Below the pieces are notes generated by a model. That model ran no database searches. It worked only from the letters and a program-made list of their open reading frames with translations, and was not told where the DNA came from. The position numbers and the translations under genes are program-made. Positions 26,756-36,465 of a stretch of DNA of 64,000 nucleotides are shown piece by piece. Within the stretch, counting starts at the first letter, position 1. Each line of letters starts with the position of its first letter. The DNA comes from JBJHBP01 sp050485645 (GTDB lineage Bacteria > Pseudomonadota > Gammaproteobacteria > Steroidobacterales > Rariloculaceae). The stretch lies in the NCBI GenBank assembly GCA_050485645.1, contig JBJHBT010000016.1, forward strand, positions 19,709-83,708. Reading direction: 5' to 3'.

Positions 26756-29700
26756 ATGTCTTCTGGTTATGTGAAAACAACCCTGCGGCGCAGGATCGCG
26801 GAGGCGCTGGAGGCACGGGGCCTTGAGTCCGTACGGGCGGCTCTGGCCGCGATTCTGGTTCATGCGGAGCCGTTGGATCGCAGTGTGCCGGACGACGCGG
26901 ATACCGGGTATCCGTTGCCGTTGCGCAGGGAGGGTGGCCGGTCGTTGCTGGACAGCGTCAAGGATGCCATCCTCACGGTGTCCATCGATGGCCGTGTGAT
27001 TTGCGCGAACAGTTCGGCGGCACGGCTGTTTGGTGCCCCCTCCCCGGTGGCGATCCAGGGCAGGGCGGCGGGTGAGCTGATTCCCGCACTGCAGTCGGGT
27101 GCCGACAGGCTGGCGCAACTGGCTGAGCCGGCCGACGACACCATCACCGATCTGGCGCCGCGTCTGATCGAAGCGCGCCGCGACGACGATCGGCCATTCC
27201 AGGCAGAAATCACGGTCAGCCGGGTGGCTGACGCGGTCGCCGGCGAGTGCTTCCTGCTGTGCCTGCGGGATGTCACCGACAGGCTGCGTTCCGAACAGGC
27301 GATGCGCGACAGCGAGGCCCGTTTCCGGGCGCTGGTGGAGAACGCGCCGGAAGCCATCGTCGTACTGGACGTGGACGAAGGCCGCTTCGTGGATGTGAAC
27401 CAGAACGCGGTCAGGCTGTTCAGGTTCACGCAGGAGCAGCTGCTGGCTTCAGGGCCGCGCGCGATCAGTCCGGAGTATCAGTCCGACGGTCTGCCATCGT
27501 TCGGTCTGCATCGCGGTTACATCGACCGGGCGCTCCAGGGTGGACGGCCGGTGTTCGAATGGCTGCACATGGATGCGGAGGGACGGGAGATACCGTGCGA
27601 GGTACGCATGATCCGCCTGCCGTCCTCCGAGCGTCGCCTGATTCGGGCCAGCATCACCGACATCGCCGCGCGGCGTCGCTCCGATGCGCTGGCCCATGGT
27701 GAGCGGCGGGTGCTGGAACTGATCGCCGCCAACGCGCCACTGGAGCGCACGCTTCAGGCCGTCACGCGTGTCTGTGAACAGATGTACACCGATGTCTTCG
27801 CGGTGGTCATGCTGTTGGATGAGTCCGCGAACCGGATTCGACTGACGGCATGGGGCAGTCTGCCCGCGCCGTTGCGCGCGGTGCTCAAGGAGTTGCCGGT
27901 GCGTGTGGGCACTGGCGGATGCGGTGCGGCCGCGTCGCTGGGACGGCAGATCACGATCCGCGACGTGGCCGATGACGAATTCGCCGGCGACCTGCGCGAG
28001 CGCTTGCTTGAACATGGGATTCGCGGCCTGTGCTGCACGCCGATCGTGACCGCCGGCGATCGCATACAGGGCACACTGGCCGTGTACTTCGATACGGCGC
28101 GCAGTCCGACGACCGAAGAGCTGGACCTGATCAGCCGACTGGTGCAGCTGGCCGGCATCGCGATCCGTCGGCGTCAGGATCAGGATGCGCTGGCGGAAAG
28201 CGAGGCGCGGTTCCGTGCGCTGTTCGACAACGTCGTCGACGGCGTCTATCAGAGCACACCGGATGGTGAGCTGGTGTCGGCCAATCCGGCGCTGGTGCGC
28301 ATGCTGGGCTTCGTCAGTGTCGAGGAGCTGACCGCGCATGGCGGTCTGGCGGCGATGTTCGCCGAGCACCATGATCGCGAGCGACTGCTGGCGGAGCTGG
28401 GCAGCCTCGGGCGGGTGCGCAACTTTGAATATCGACTCAGGAAGCGCGACGGCACGACGATCAACGCACTGGAAAACTCGCGCGTCGTTCACGACGATGC
28501 CGGCAACGCGCTTTACCATGAAGGCACGATCACCGACATCACGCAGCGCAAGGCGGCGGAGAAGGCGCTGTTCAGGGAGAAGGAGCGCGCTGAGGTTACG
28601 CTGAAGTCGATCGGCGATGCCGTTGTCACCACCGATGCCGATGGCCGCATCGAATACATGAACCCGGTTGCCGAACAGCTCAGCGGCTGGGAGCGTCGCC
28701 AGGCGCAGGGACGGTCCATCGACGATGTGATCAGGCTGTGCGAAGAGGAATCCGGACGCGATGTGGACGTGCCGGTGCGCGCCTGTCTGCAGGAAGGACG
28801 TGTCGTGGGCCTGGCCGACAACGTGGCACTGGTCGCCAGGGATGGTGCCCGGGTTGCGATCCAGGACTCCGCCGCACCGATTCTGGATCGCAAAGGTCGT
28901 GTCGTCGGCGCGGTGATGGTGTTCCACGATGTCAGCCGCGAACGCCAGCTGCATCGCAAGCTGGCCTACTACGCCAGCCACGATTCGCTCACCGGGCTCA
29001 TCAACCGCCGCGAATTCGAGGAGCGTCTGTCGGCGGCGCTGAAGGCGTTGCGCGAGAATCCCGAACGCCGTTTCGCGCTGCTGTACATGGATCTGGATCA
29101 GTTCAAGGTTGTCAACGACACCTGTGGACACGCGGCTGGCGACCTGCTGCTGCGGCAGCTGGGCGATCTGCTGCAGACCCGTGTTCCGGCCGACGACGCG
29201 CTCGCACGGCTCGGCGGTGACGAATTCGCGGTGCTGCTGTCCGACTGCACCGTCGCACGGGCGATGGAGATTGCCGAGGTGCTGCGCGAGACCATTGCGC
29301 GTTTCCGGTTCTCGTGGCGTGACGGAGCGATGCAGGTGGGCGTGAGCATCGGCATCGTCGCCGTGCAGCCGCCGGTGGACTCGATCGCCAGTGTGATGAG
29401 TGCCGCCGATGTGGCCTGCTACGTGGCCAAGGATCTGGGTCGCAATCGCATTCATGTCTATGAGGAAGGCGACGCAGCCGAACGCCATCAGGAAATGCAG
29501 TGGGTGGCACGTATCAATCGTGCACGCGAACAGGAACGTTTCGAGCTGTTCTATCAGCCCATCGTGCCGATCGGTTCGGTGCGTGACTGCTGGCCGCAGT
29601 ACGAACTGCTGCTGCGCATGCGCGACGAGCGCGGCGCGCTGGTTCCCACCAGTACGTTCATTCCCGCCGCCGAACGCTACAACCTGATGCCCAGCCTCGA

Positions 29701-30358
29701 CCGCTGGGTGATATCTCAGGTCCTCGATGAACTGGTGTACCGCGAAAGCGATGACAACGATCCCTACATGCTGGCCCTCAACCTGTCCGGCACCACGCTG
29801 AACGATGCGAAGTTCGTTGATTTTCTGCTCAGTGAGCTCAGTGCCGCGAATGTGCCGGCCGGGGCGCTGTGTTTCGAAATCACCGAGACCGCTGCCATCT
29901 CCAATCTCGGTCAGGTGGTGCGTTTCATGAACGCGCTGAAGGAGTACGGCGTGCGTTTTTCGCTGGACGACTTCGGCACAGGCCTGTCCTCGCTGACCTA
30001 TCTGAAGAACCTGCCGGTGGATTTCGTGAAGATCGACGGCGCGTTCATCCGCAATGTGATGCGTGATCCGGTGGATCAGAGCATGGTCGAGGCCATCACG
30101 CAGATGGCGCGCGCGCTCAAGGTCCACACCATTGCCGAGCGGGTCGAGAGCCGCGCGGTTCTGCAGCGCCTGGGCCAGATCGGTGTGTCGTTCGCACAGG
30201 GCTACTTCGTAGCCGTGCCGCAGCCGGTGACCGACCTGCCGCTGCGTCGCCGCGGATCGGCCCCGGCGGCCGGTGGCGAGGCGCCCGTGCAGCCGGTGCC
30301 CACCGTCTCCGACGTGATTTCAACGGGCGCGCTGCGGGCAGGTGCCGGAGGCGGCTGA
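26756..30358 (+). CDS. PAS/GAF-linked diguanylate cyclase-phosphodiesterase (GGDEF-EAL)
   Basis: A 1200-residue cytoplasmic c-di-GMP enzyme with no membrane segment. Domains in order: PAS (about 60-170), PAS (190-310), GAF (320-475), PAS (485-605), PAS (615-735), GGDEF (740-905) and EAL (920-1165). The GGDEF motif is intact (820-824). The EAL signature is YELLLRM with E950. Downstream NLSG, FEITET, LDDFGTG, VKIDG, TIAERVES and FAQGYF keep the phosphodiesterase site, so both activities look possible. GAF or PAS ligands are unknown. It is preceded by TATAGT at 26711-26716 as a possible -10. It stands alone as a transcription unit. Confidence 0.92.
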   Translation: MSSGYVKTTLRRRIAEALEARGLESVRAALAAILVHAEPLDRSVPDDADTGYPLPLRREGGRSLLDSVKDAILTVSIDGRVICANSSAARLFGAPSPVAIQGRAAGELIPALQSGADRLAQLAEPADDTITDLAPRLIEARRDDDRPFQAEITVSRVADAVAGECFLLCLRDVTDRLRSEQAMRDSEARFRALVENAPEAIVVLDVDEGRFVDVNQNAVRLFRFTQEQLLASGPRAISPEYQSDGLPSFGLHRGYIDRALQGGRPVFEWLHMDAEGREIPCEVRMIRLPSSERRLIRASITDIAARRRSDALAHGERRVLELIAANAPLERTLQAVTRVCEQMYTDVFAVVMLLDESANRIRLTAWGSLPAPLRAVLKELPVRVGTGGCGAAASLGRQITIRDVADDEFAGDLRERLLEHGIRGLCCTPIVTAGDRIQGTLAVYFDTARSPTTEELDLISRLVQLAGIAIRRRQDQDALAESEARFRALFDNVVDGVYQSTPDGELVSANPALVRMLGFVSVEELTAHGGLAAMFAEHHDRERLLAELGSLGRVRNFEYRLRKRDGTTINALENSRVVHDDAGNALYHEGTITDITQRKAAEKALFREKERAEVTLKSIGDAVVTTDADGRIEYMNPVAEQLSGWERRQAQGRSIDDVIRLCEEESGRDVDVPVRACLQEGRVVGLADNVALVARDGARVAIQDSAAPILDRKGRVVGAVMVFHDVSRERQLHRKLAYYASHDSLTGLINRREFEERLSAALKALRENPERRFALLYMDLDQFKVVNDTCGHAAGDLLLRQLGDLLQTRVPADDALARLGGDEFAVLLSDCTVARAMEIAEVLRETIARFRFSWRDGAMQVGVSIGIVAVQPPVDSIASVMSAADVACYVAKDLGRNRIHVYEEGDAAERHQEMQWVARINRAREQERFELFYQPIVPIGSVRDCWPQYELLLRMRDERGALVPTSTFIPAAERYNLMPSLDRWVISQVLDELVYRESDDNDPYMLALNLSGTTLNDAKFVDFLLSELSAANVPAGALCFEITETAAISNLGQVVRFMNALKEYGVRFSLDDFGTGLSSLTYLKNLPVDFVKIDGAFIRNVMRDPVDQSMVEAITQMARALKVHTIAERVESRAVLQRLGQIGVSFAQGYFVAVPQPVTDLPLRRRGSAPAAGGEAPVQPVPTVSDVISTGALRAGAGGG

Positions 30359-30447
30359 ACCGCACCGGCAACGCGCCCGGACGCCCCGGTCGCCCCGGTC
30401 GCGCGCACGTGACCCCTCTTCCCGCCCGCCCGGGTAGAATGCGCGCC

Positions 30448-31437
30448 ATGTCCACGATGACTGACAAGCCCGTTCCGCGCCGGCTTAGCGTTGCGCCGAT
30501 GATGGAGCGCACCGATCGCCATTGCCGCTACTTCCTGCGTCAGCTCGCGCCGGATGCGTGGCTCTATACGGAGATGATCACCGCGGCGGCGCTGCTGCGC
30601 GGTGATGCCGATCGCCTGCTGGCCTTCGATGTCGCCGAGCATCCGGTGGCGCTTCAGCTTGGCGGCTCCGAGCCCGGGGAGCTGGCGGCCGCGGCGCGGC
30701 TGGGTGCGGCCGCGGGCTACGACGAGATCAATATCAATGTCGGTTGTCCCAGCGCCCGCGTGCAATGCGGCTCGTTCGGCGTATCGCTGATGCGCGAACC
30801 GGAACGGGTGGCAGACTGTGTGCGGGCGATGCGCGAGGCGGTGTCGGTGGCCGTGACCGTGAAGACGCGTATCGGTGTCGACCACGACGACGACTACGCG
30901 TTTCTGCACCGCTTCGTCGGCGAACTGGCAGCCGCTGGCTGCCGCACGCTGATAGTGCATGCGCGCAAGGCGTGGCTGAACGGCTTGAGCCCGAAAGAGA
31001 ACCGCAGCGTTCCGCCGCTGGATTATCCGCGCGTCCACCGTCTGAAGCGTGAGTTTCCCGAACTGGAAATCATCATCAACGGCGGCCTGAACCAGGTGGA
31101 CGTGTGTCTGGCGCAGCTCGATCATGTTGATGGCGTGATGCTGGGACGTGCCGCCTATCATGACCCGTTCGTGCTCGCCGAGCTGAATGCACGGCTGTTC
31201 GGCGATGCCCGTGCAGCCACGCGTGAACGGGCGCTGACGGCATTCCTTCCCTATGCCGAGCGCGAGCTCAGTCGTGGCACGCCGCTGAGAGCCATGACCC
31301 GTCACCTGATGGGATTGTTCACCCACCGGGCCGGCGCCCGGCAATGGCGGCGCACGCTCACGGACCTTGCCGATGGCGACGAAGGTCTGCGGACGCTGCG
31401 CAGGATCGGAGCGTCGTTGCAGGCAAGGTCGCAATAA
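30448..31437 (+). CDS. dusA: tRNA-dihydrouridine(20/20a) synthase DusA
   Basis: This FMN-dependent TIM-barrel enzyme reduces uridine 20/20a in the tRNA D loop with NADPH. LSVAPMMERTDRHCRYF binds FMN. NINVGCPSARVQCGSFG contains the catalytic Cys100, IVHARKAWLNGLSPKENR is characteristic of the DusA group, and IIINGGL and DGVMLGRAAYHDP close the barrel. The ATG at 30448 gives 329 residues; an ATG at 30409 adds a stretch outside the family. Confidence 0.94.
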   Translation: MSTMTDKPVPRRLSVAPMMERTDRHCRYFLRQLAPDAWLYTEMITAAALLRGDADRLLAFDVAEHPVALQLGGSEPGELAAAARLGAAAGYDEININVGCPSARVQCGSFGVSLMREPERVADCVRAMREAVSVAVTVKTRIGVDHDDDYAFLHRFVGELAAAGCRTLIVHARKAWLNGLSPKENRSVPPLDYPRVHRLKREFPELEIIINGGLNQVDVCLAQLDHVDGVMLGRAAYHDPFVLAELNARLFGDARAATRERALTAFLPYAERELSRGTPLRAMTRHLMGLFTHRAGARQWRRTLTDLADGDEGLRTLRRIGASLQARSQ

Positions 31438-31521
31438 GTCGCGCCACGCCGTTACAATGGCTCGCGTCTTTACTCTTGCATATTTCATTTCCACCCGGGC
31501 GAACATCAGCGAGGTATCGCA

Positions 31522-32343
31522 GTGGCAGTCAGCGCAAAGAACGCGGTCGCAGGCAGGATGGCCGATACGGCCGATCGACACGAGCTTTACGAACAGGCAG
31601 TGCAGTGCGTGGAGGCGGAGGCTGAGTTTCTGCGTGACACATTCAAGGCACTGCGTGGACGCGACGCGCTGAGCTTTCGTGAGGATTTCTGCGGCACGGC
31701 CAGCGCCAGCTGTGAGTGGGTGAAGGGCGACGCACGCCGCACCGCTGTCGGGGTGGACTTCGATCAGGAAGTCCTGGAGTGGGGACGGCGCAACCGTGTC
31801 GCGCGACTGCCGGAGGTCGATCAGGCGCGCATCAAGCTGCTGCAGGACGATGTCACACGTGTGCAGACCGACACGGTCGACATCGTCGGAGCATTCAACT
31901 TCAGCTATTTCACATTCAATACCCGCGATCGGATGCGTGACTATTTCTCACGTGTGCGTGAGGCGCTGAACGACGACGGACTCTTCTTCCTCGATATGTT
32001 TGGTGGCTCCGAGGCCTACGATGTCCAGAAGGAAAAGACCAAACTGGACGGCTTCACCTATATATGGGATCAGGCGGAGTACGAGCCGGTCACCGGCCGC
32101 ATGGTCTGCCATATCCATTTCAAGTTTCCGGACGGCTCGAAGATGAAGCGCGCATTCAGCTACGAATGGCGTCTGTGGACCCTGCCGGAGATTCGCGAGC
32201 TGCTGCTGGAGGCCGGGTTTTCCGCGGTACGCGTGTACTGGGAGGGCGAGGACGAGGACGGCGAGGGCAACGGCGAATTCACCGAACATGAAAAAGGCAC
32301 GCCTGATCCGGCGTGGATCGCCTATATCGTTGCCGAGCGTTGA
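31522..32343 (+). CDS. Class I SAM-dependent methyltransferase
   Basis: A 273-residue protein from a GTG with GAGGT about 7 bases upstream. SAM-binding motif I is FREDFCGTASASCEW, followed by AVGVDFDQEVLEWG with the ribose-binding acidic residue. VDIVGAFNFSYFTF is motif IV. The C-terminal region is acidic (EGEDEDGEGNGEF). Full-length homologues are conserved hypothetical methyltransferases; the substrate is unknown. Confidence 0.82.
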   Translation: MAVSAKNAVAGRMADTADRHELYEQAVQCVEAEAEFLRDTFKALRGRDALSFREDFCGTASASCEWVKGDARRTAVGVDFDQEVLEWGRRNRVARLPEVDQARIKLLQDDVTRVQTDTVDIVGAFNFSYFTFNTRDRMRDYFSRVREALNDDGLFFLDMFGGSEAYDVQKEKTKLDGFTYIWDQAEYEPVTGRMVCHIHFKFPDGSKMKRAFSYEWRLWTLPEIRELLLEAGFSAVRVYWEGEDEDGEGNGEFTEHEKGTPDPAWIAYIVAER

Positions 32344-32474
32344 AAGCCGGTCGCGGCCCCTGCCGCCGGGCGGAAAAGAGCCGGGAAACGGAACTGCATC
32401 GCGATCGGGGGCGTGCAGCTCGCGTATAATCGCGGCGATTCGGTGCCTGATCGGGCTATTTCGAGAAGGATGTC

Positions 32475-33374
32475 ATGGCTAGGGATGTCGAAGTCGCGAT
32501 ACTGTTCGCCGACGTGGTCGGCAGTACGCAGCTGTATGAACAGCTCGGCGACCTGAAGGCCAGAAAGATGGTCTCCACGTGCCTGGACATCATGCGTGAG
32601 GCCACTGAAGTGAATCGCGGCACGGTCATCAAGACCATGGGCGATGAGGTGATGTCCACGTTCCCGACGGCTGACGACGCAATGGTCGCGGCCAAGCGCA
32701 TGCAGGAACGCATCTCCGGCGACGACCGGCTGGCGCACGATAAGGGGCATGTGGCCATTCGCATCGGCTGTCATTACGGCCCGGTGGTGCAGGAGCAGCG
32801 CGACGTGTTCGGTTCGGCGGTCCACACTGCCAATCGCATGACCAGTCAGGCCAAGGCGAACCAGATCATCACCACGCTGGGTACGGTCGAACGCATGTCA
32901 CCGGAATGGCAGGCGGCTGCGCGTCAGATCGATATCGCCACCGTACGCGGCAAGGCCGATGAGGTTGTGCTGTTCGAGGTGGTCTGGCAGCCCGACGAGG
33001 CCACCAGCATGTTGCCGACGGTCGGCATGGGACGCGACCGCAAGCGGGTGCGTCGCCTCAGTCTGCGCTTCCAGGGGCACGAGGTCATCGTCGGCGATGG
33101 TCGCAAAAGCGTGACTATGGGACGCGCGGAGGATAACGACCTGGTCATCAAAGGCAACCTGATCTCACGGCTGCATGCACGCATCGAAGCCAGCCGCGAC
33201 CGCTTCATGCTGTATGACGAGAGTACCAATGGCACATTCGTACAGACCCGCGGTGGCGAGGAAATCTTCGTGCGCCGCGACAGCACCCAGCTCAACGGCG
33301 AGGGCGTGATCGGCCTCGGTAAGGCGGCCCAGCCCGGCACGTCACTGGCCGTGCACTACGTCATCGAAGATTAG
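32475..33374 (+). CDS. Class III adenylate cyclase fused to FHA domain
   Basis: A 299-residue cytoplasmic protein. The cyclase domain (about 1-175) has metal Asp D13 (LFADVVGSTQLYE) and D57 (TMGDEVMSTF). K53 and D110 match the adenine-selecting Lys/Asp pair. The usual transition-state Asn in the VNxAxR motif is His here (VHTANRM, H117), while R121 is kept. The FHA phosphothreonine-binding domain (about 205-295) has GRAEDNDLVI, SRLHARI and DESTNGTFV. A Shine-Dalgarno GAGAAGGA precedes the ATG. Its TATAAT at 32425-32430 is a candidate -10. It probably makes cAMP in response to Ser/Thr kinase signalling, though the His substitution may lower activity. Confidence 0.85.
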   Translation: MARDVEVAILFADVVGSTQLYEQLGDLKARKMVSTCLDIMREATEVNRGTVIKTMGDEVMSTFPTADDAMVAAKRMQERISGDDRLAHDKGHVAIRIGCHYGPVVQEQRDVFGSAVHTANRMTSQAKANQIITTLGTVERMSPEWQAAARQIDIATVRGKADEVVLFEVVWQPDEATSMLPTVGMGRDRKRVRRLSLRFQGHEVIVGDGRKSVTMGRAEDNDLVIKGNLISRLHARIEASRDRFMLYDESTNGTFVQTRGGEEIFVRRDSTQLNGEGVIGLGKAAQPGTSLAVHYVIED

Positions 33375-33530
33375 CCGGCTGGGCGGCAGAAGCCACGTGG
33401 CTGCCTCGTGCTCCATCGTCGGGCACTCGCAGGCGGAATTCGAAACCTAGTCCCTGTGACACTTGTCGCATTCAATAGAAGGCGCCGGATTTTCCGGCGG
33501 TGCGTCAAACAGCCACAGGAGGGCAAAGTC

Positions 33531-34088
33531 ATGTCAAGGATCATTGCCGGTCACTTCAGGCACATCGAACAATTGCAGGAGGTGGTCGCACTTCTGCGTG
33601 AGCGCGGCTTCAGCGCTGACGATTACGCCACCTACTACCTGAATCCACCGGGCGGTCACGGACTGTACCGCGTCGGCTTTGACGTCGAGAACAACGAAAA
33701 TGCGCCAGGGGCCGGAGTCGGCGCGGCGACGGGTGCCGCGGCGGGCGGTGCGGCCGGTCTCGCCATCGGCATCGTTGGCGGGCCGCTCGGCGCGCTTGCC
33801 GGAGGCGGCATCGGTGCCTATATCGGTTCCCTGATGGGCGCCCTCGGCCAGATGGAGCAGCTGGAAGCCGAGGATGCCAGCGTGAATCACCCGGCTGAGC
33901 CGCCGTCAGGGCCGATGATCGCGATCAACGCCGCCGACGAAAAGGCGGAACAGGACGCCATCAGCATTGTGACGCGCTGTTCGCCGCTGCAGGTGGATCG
34001 CGCCAGGGGCGACTGGCGGCACGGCGAGTGGGTGGATTTCGACCCACAAGAGCCGGTGGAGACATTGCACCACCGCGAGCCAGGCTGA
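33531..34088 (+). CDS. Glycine-zipper protein of unknown function
   Basis: A 185-residue protein; a strong Shine-Dalgarno CAGGAGGG selects the ATG at 33531 within a longer open frame. The first 60 residues look like a small alpha/beta domain (IAGHFRHIEQLQEVVALLRERGF). Residues 62-105 are a glycine zipper (GVGAATGAAAGGAAGLAIGI), a membrane-inserting or oligomerising motif. The C-terminal part returns to a soluble domain. It resembles stress-related hypothetical proteins with an N-terminal 'general stress' fold, but I cannot name a function. Confidence 0.75.
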   Translation: MSRIIAGHFRHIEQLQEVVALLRERGFSADDYATYYLNPPGGHGLYRVGFDVENNENAPGAGVGAATGAAAGGAAGLAIGIVGGPLGALAGGGIGAYIGSLMGALGQMEQLEAEDASVNHPAEPPSGPMIAINAADEKAEQDAISIVTRCSPLQVDRARGDWRHGEWVDFDPQEPVETLHHREPG

Positions 34089-34340
34089 CTCCGGCCGTCG
34101 CGGCTGTCCTCGACGGTGTGCGGACCCGCGGAAAGCGTGCCGCGGACGCCGGTGTCGGGTATGCGAATATGATCGCCGGATATCTGTCGCGCTGGCTGCA
34201 GGACGGTTCCAACTGAGCCGCCTCAGCCGAACACCGGCAACCGAGCGGCACGGGCAGTCTTCGAGCAATGACGCTAAGATCAACGCCTGACCCATCGGGA
34301 GAGCCCGGCGGCGCATCCGCCGAGCCATGGAGGAGAAGTC

Positions 34341-35588
34341 ATGCCGACACACCGCCGCATCCTCGTCGCCGCCGCCGCGCTCGCCCTGGTCCTTTACGGA
34401 CACCCGCCGCTCGCCTCGGACTCGCTGCCGTTCGAAGCGCAGACACTCGATGACGACGTCAACATCGGCTACACGATCGCCGCGGTGGACATCGACGGTG
34501 ACGGGTTGCTGGACATCGTGCTGGTGTCGGCCGATCGCATAGCCTGGTACCGCAATCCGGACTGGCAACGCTTTGTCATGGCCGAGGGCTTCAGCAACGC
34601 CGACCACATCGGGCTGGCGGCGCGAGATATCACCGGCGATGGCCGCGTGGAAGTTGCCGTAGGTGCGGAATGGAACCCTGCGAACATCGCCCGTCCCGAT
34701 CCCGGGCAGAGCGGCTCGATCTATTTTCTCCAGCGGCCCGACGATCCTACCCAGCGCTGGGAACCGGTCAGGGTCGAACCGCACGAGCCGCTCACCCATA
34801 GGCTCGCCTGGATGCAGGTGCGCGAGGGGGACTTCCGCCTCGTCGTCAAGCCGCTGGCCGCGCGTCCCGATACCACCGGCACGCGCAACTACGCCTACCG
34901 CATGCCCGATGACGGCGATCCGCGTGGTGAGTGGTCACGCGAGCTGATCGAGGATCGCCTCAACATGTCGCACGGCATGACACTGATGCCGCAGCCGGCC
35001 ACCGGCCGCGACGTGCTGCTGCTCGGTGGCGCCGAAGGCATTCGCGTGGCCTGGACGGATGACGAAGGCCATTGGCAGGGTTACCGCTTCTCGGCCGAGG
35101 GCATGGAAAGGGGTGCCGGCGAGATCGCGCTTGGTCAGCTGGTGGATATCAACGGCATGCAGCTGCCGCGCAACATCGCGACAATCGAGCCCATGCACGG
35201 CAATTCGGTGGTGGTGTATCGCGTGGAGGCGGCGCCGCAGGCTCCCGATCAGCCACCGGTGATGCGCCGCACGCTGCTCGACGACTCGCTGAATCTCGGG
35301 CACGCGCTGCTGATCGGCGACTTCCTCGGCCTCGGCGTCGACAACGAGCAGGTGGTCGCCGGCTGGCGCGACCGCGATGCGAACGGACAGGTTGGCATCC
35401 GCATGTACGTTCCCGTCGGCGAGGGCGACAATCGGCGCTGGGAGACGCACTGGCTGGATGAGGACGGTGTCGCCACGGAGTTTCTTGCCGCGGCCGACCT
35501 CAACGGCAACGGCCACCTCGACATCATCGCGGGCGGGCGGGCCACCGGCAATCTGCGCGTCTACTGGAACCGCAGCGGCGACGACTGA
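34341..35588 (+). CDS. Secreted FG-GAP/VCBS-like repeat protein
   Basis: A 415-residue exported protein. GGAGGAG precedes the ATG; the signal peptide runs MPTHRRILVAAAALALVLY to a probable cleavage after PLAS. The mature part has Ca-binding-like beta-propeller blades: DIDGDGLLDIVL, DITGDGRVEVAVG and DLNGNGHLDIIAGG, with WYRNP motifs at the blade ends. Such propellers serve adhesion or periplasmic binding, and some are sugar lyases. It is convergent with the 35602 gene. No partner is evident. Confidence 0.8.
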   Translation: MPTHRRILVAAAALALVLYGHPPLASDSLPFEAQTLDDDVNIGYTIAAVDIDGDGLLDIVLVSADRIAWYRNPDWQRFVMAEGFSNADHIGLAARDITGDGRVEVAVGAEWNPANIARPDPGQSGSIYFLQRPDDPTQRWEPVRVEPHEPLTHRLAWMQVREGDFRLVVKPLAARPDTTGTRNYAYRMPDDGDPRGEWSRELIEDRLNMSHGMTLMPQPATGRDVLLLGGAEGIRVAWTDDEGHWQGYRFSAEGMERGAGEIALGQLVDINGMQLPRNIATIEPMHGNSVVVYRVEAAPQAPDQPPVMRRTLLDDSLNLGHALLIGDFLGLGVDNEQVVAGWRDRDANGQVGIRMYVPVGEGDNRRWETHWLDEDGVATEFLAAADLNGNGHLDIIAGGRATGNLRVYWNRSGDD

Positions 35589-35601
35589 GCGGCGCGCGGG
35601 G

Positions 35602-36465
35602 CTACCTCGCTTTCATCCGCATCAGCAGCGCGTGCAGCATTTCGGTCGACAGACCGTGCAGCACCAGCCGGTAACCGGCGCGCAGCGTGCTCATCGGCAC
35701 CAGCGGGTGCTTGTTGTTGAGCAGGATCAGGTGCTCGGGTGCGCCGAGGATCGTCGCAGCATACAGGCCGATGGTCTCGTCCAGCTGCAGCGAGTTCGTC
35801 GCCCGCCAGAAGTCGTTGTCGGTGAGAAACAGCTGGTAGACCGGTGTGAAGCACTCGATCGCGGTTTGCAGGTCGATGAAGTTGAGCCGGCCGTGGGGCA
35901 TGTCCTCCAGTCGCACGGCCGGTTCGGTGATCATGGCGAAGTCCGGTTGCGGGACATGTTCCAGCGTCAGCCCTTTGTCGCGCAATGCCTGATTGAGGCC
36001 GATCACGAAGTTGAACAGGTTGATGTCGTGCTGGACGAACAGCTCGTCTTTCAACTCTTCGATCGTCACGGGCGTCAGCGGGGAAGCTGCGATCTCGACG
36101 GGCGCGTTGCGGCCGATGAACTCGAGGATCTGCGCGCCGAGTGTGAAGTGGCGCAGGATCAGCCAGTTTGCCTCGGGTGAGACGAAGCGCTTGAGTCCTC
36201 CGGCGAGTATGCGGTGCAGCAGCCGCGACGCGGACCAGCGCCCAGGCAGGATCACCTTGATGACCTGGATCAGTATGATCATTGCGCGGGCCAGCGGGCG
36301 CACGAACGGCAGCAGGTACTGGCGCGATGCTGAGCTCGAATCCTTCAGCCACGCCCGTTTGACCGCGTCGGGCAGCGGCGTGCTGCGGTCGAGATGGAGC
36401 GCAAGCCACGGATTGGGGTCGCGGGGATCGTGTTCGCGGGCAAGAAAGTCCGGCGCTTCTTTCAT
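35602..36465 (-). CDS. Conserved-looking protein of unknown function, coupled to the KAS III-oxygenase fusion
   Basis: A 287-residue protein whose ATG overlaps the stop of the upstream fusion gene by 4 bases (ATGA), so the two are translated together. There is no signal peptide. A hydrophobic stretch at about 53-75 (PLARAMIILIQVIKVILPG) could dip into a membrane. FVQHDINLFNFVIGLNQALRDKG and NFIDLQTAIECFTPVYQLFLTDNDF are the most conserved-looking segments. The protein is helical overall. I do not recognise the family. The coupling implies it acts with the fusion enzyme, perhaps as a second catalytic or carrier-like subunit. Confidence 0.7.
   Translation of the reverse strand: MKEAPDFLAREHDPRDPNPWLALHLDRSTPLPDAVKRAWLKDSSSASRQYLLPFVRPLARAMIILIQVIKVILPGRWSASRLLHRILAGGLKRFVSPEANWLILRHFTLGAQILEFIGRNAPVEIAASPLTPVTIEELKDELFVQHDINLFNFVIGLNQALRDKGLTLEHVPQPDFAMITEPAVRLEDMPHGRLNFIDLQTAIECFTPVYQLFLTDNDFWRATNSLQLDETIGLYAATILGAPEHLILLNNKHPLVPMSTLRAGYRLVLHGLSTEMLHALLMRMKAR

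Noticed and set aside
27449..30127. 892-residue antisense frame
   Set aside because: It lies wholly within the GGDEF-EAL gene, which has clear domains; the antisense protein has none.
34028..34216. 62-residue frame at the end of the glycine-zipper gene
   Set aside because: It overlaps that gene in another frame, has no ribosome-binding site and ends in a plain gap; a frameshifted tail of the upstream gene cannot be shown.
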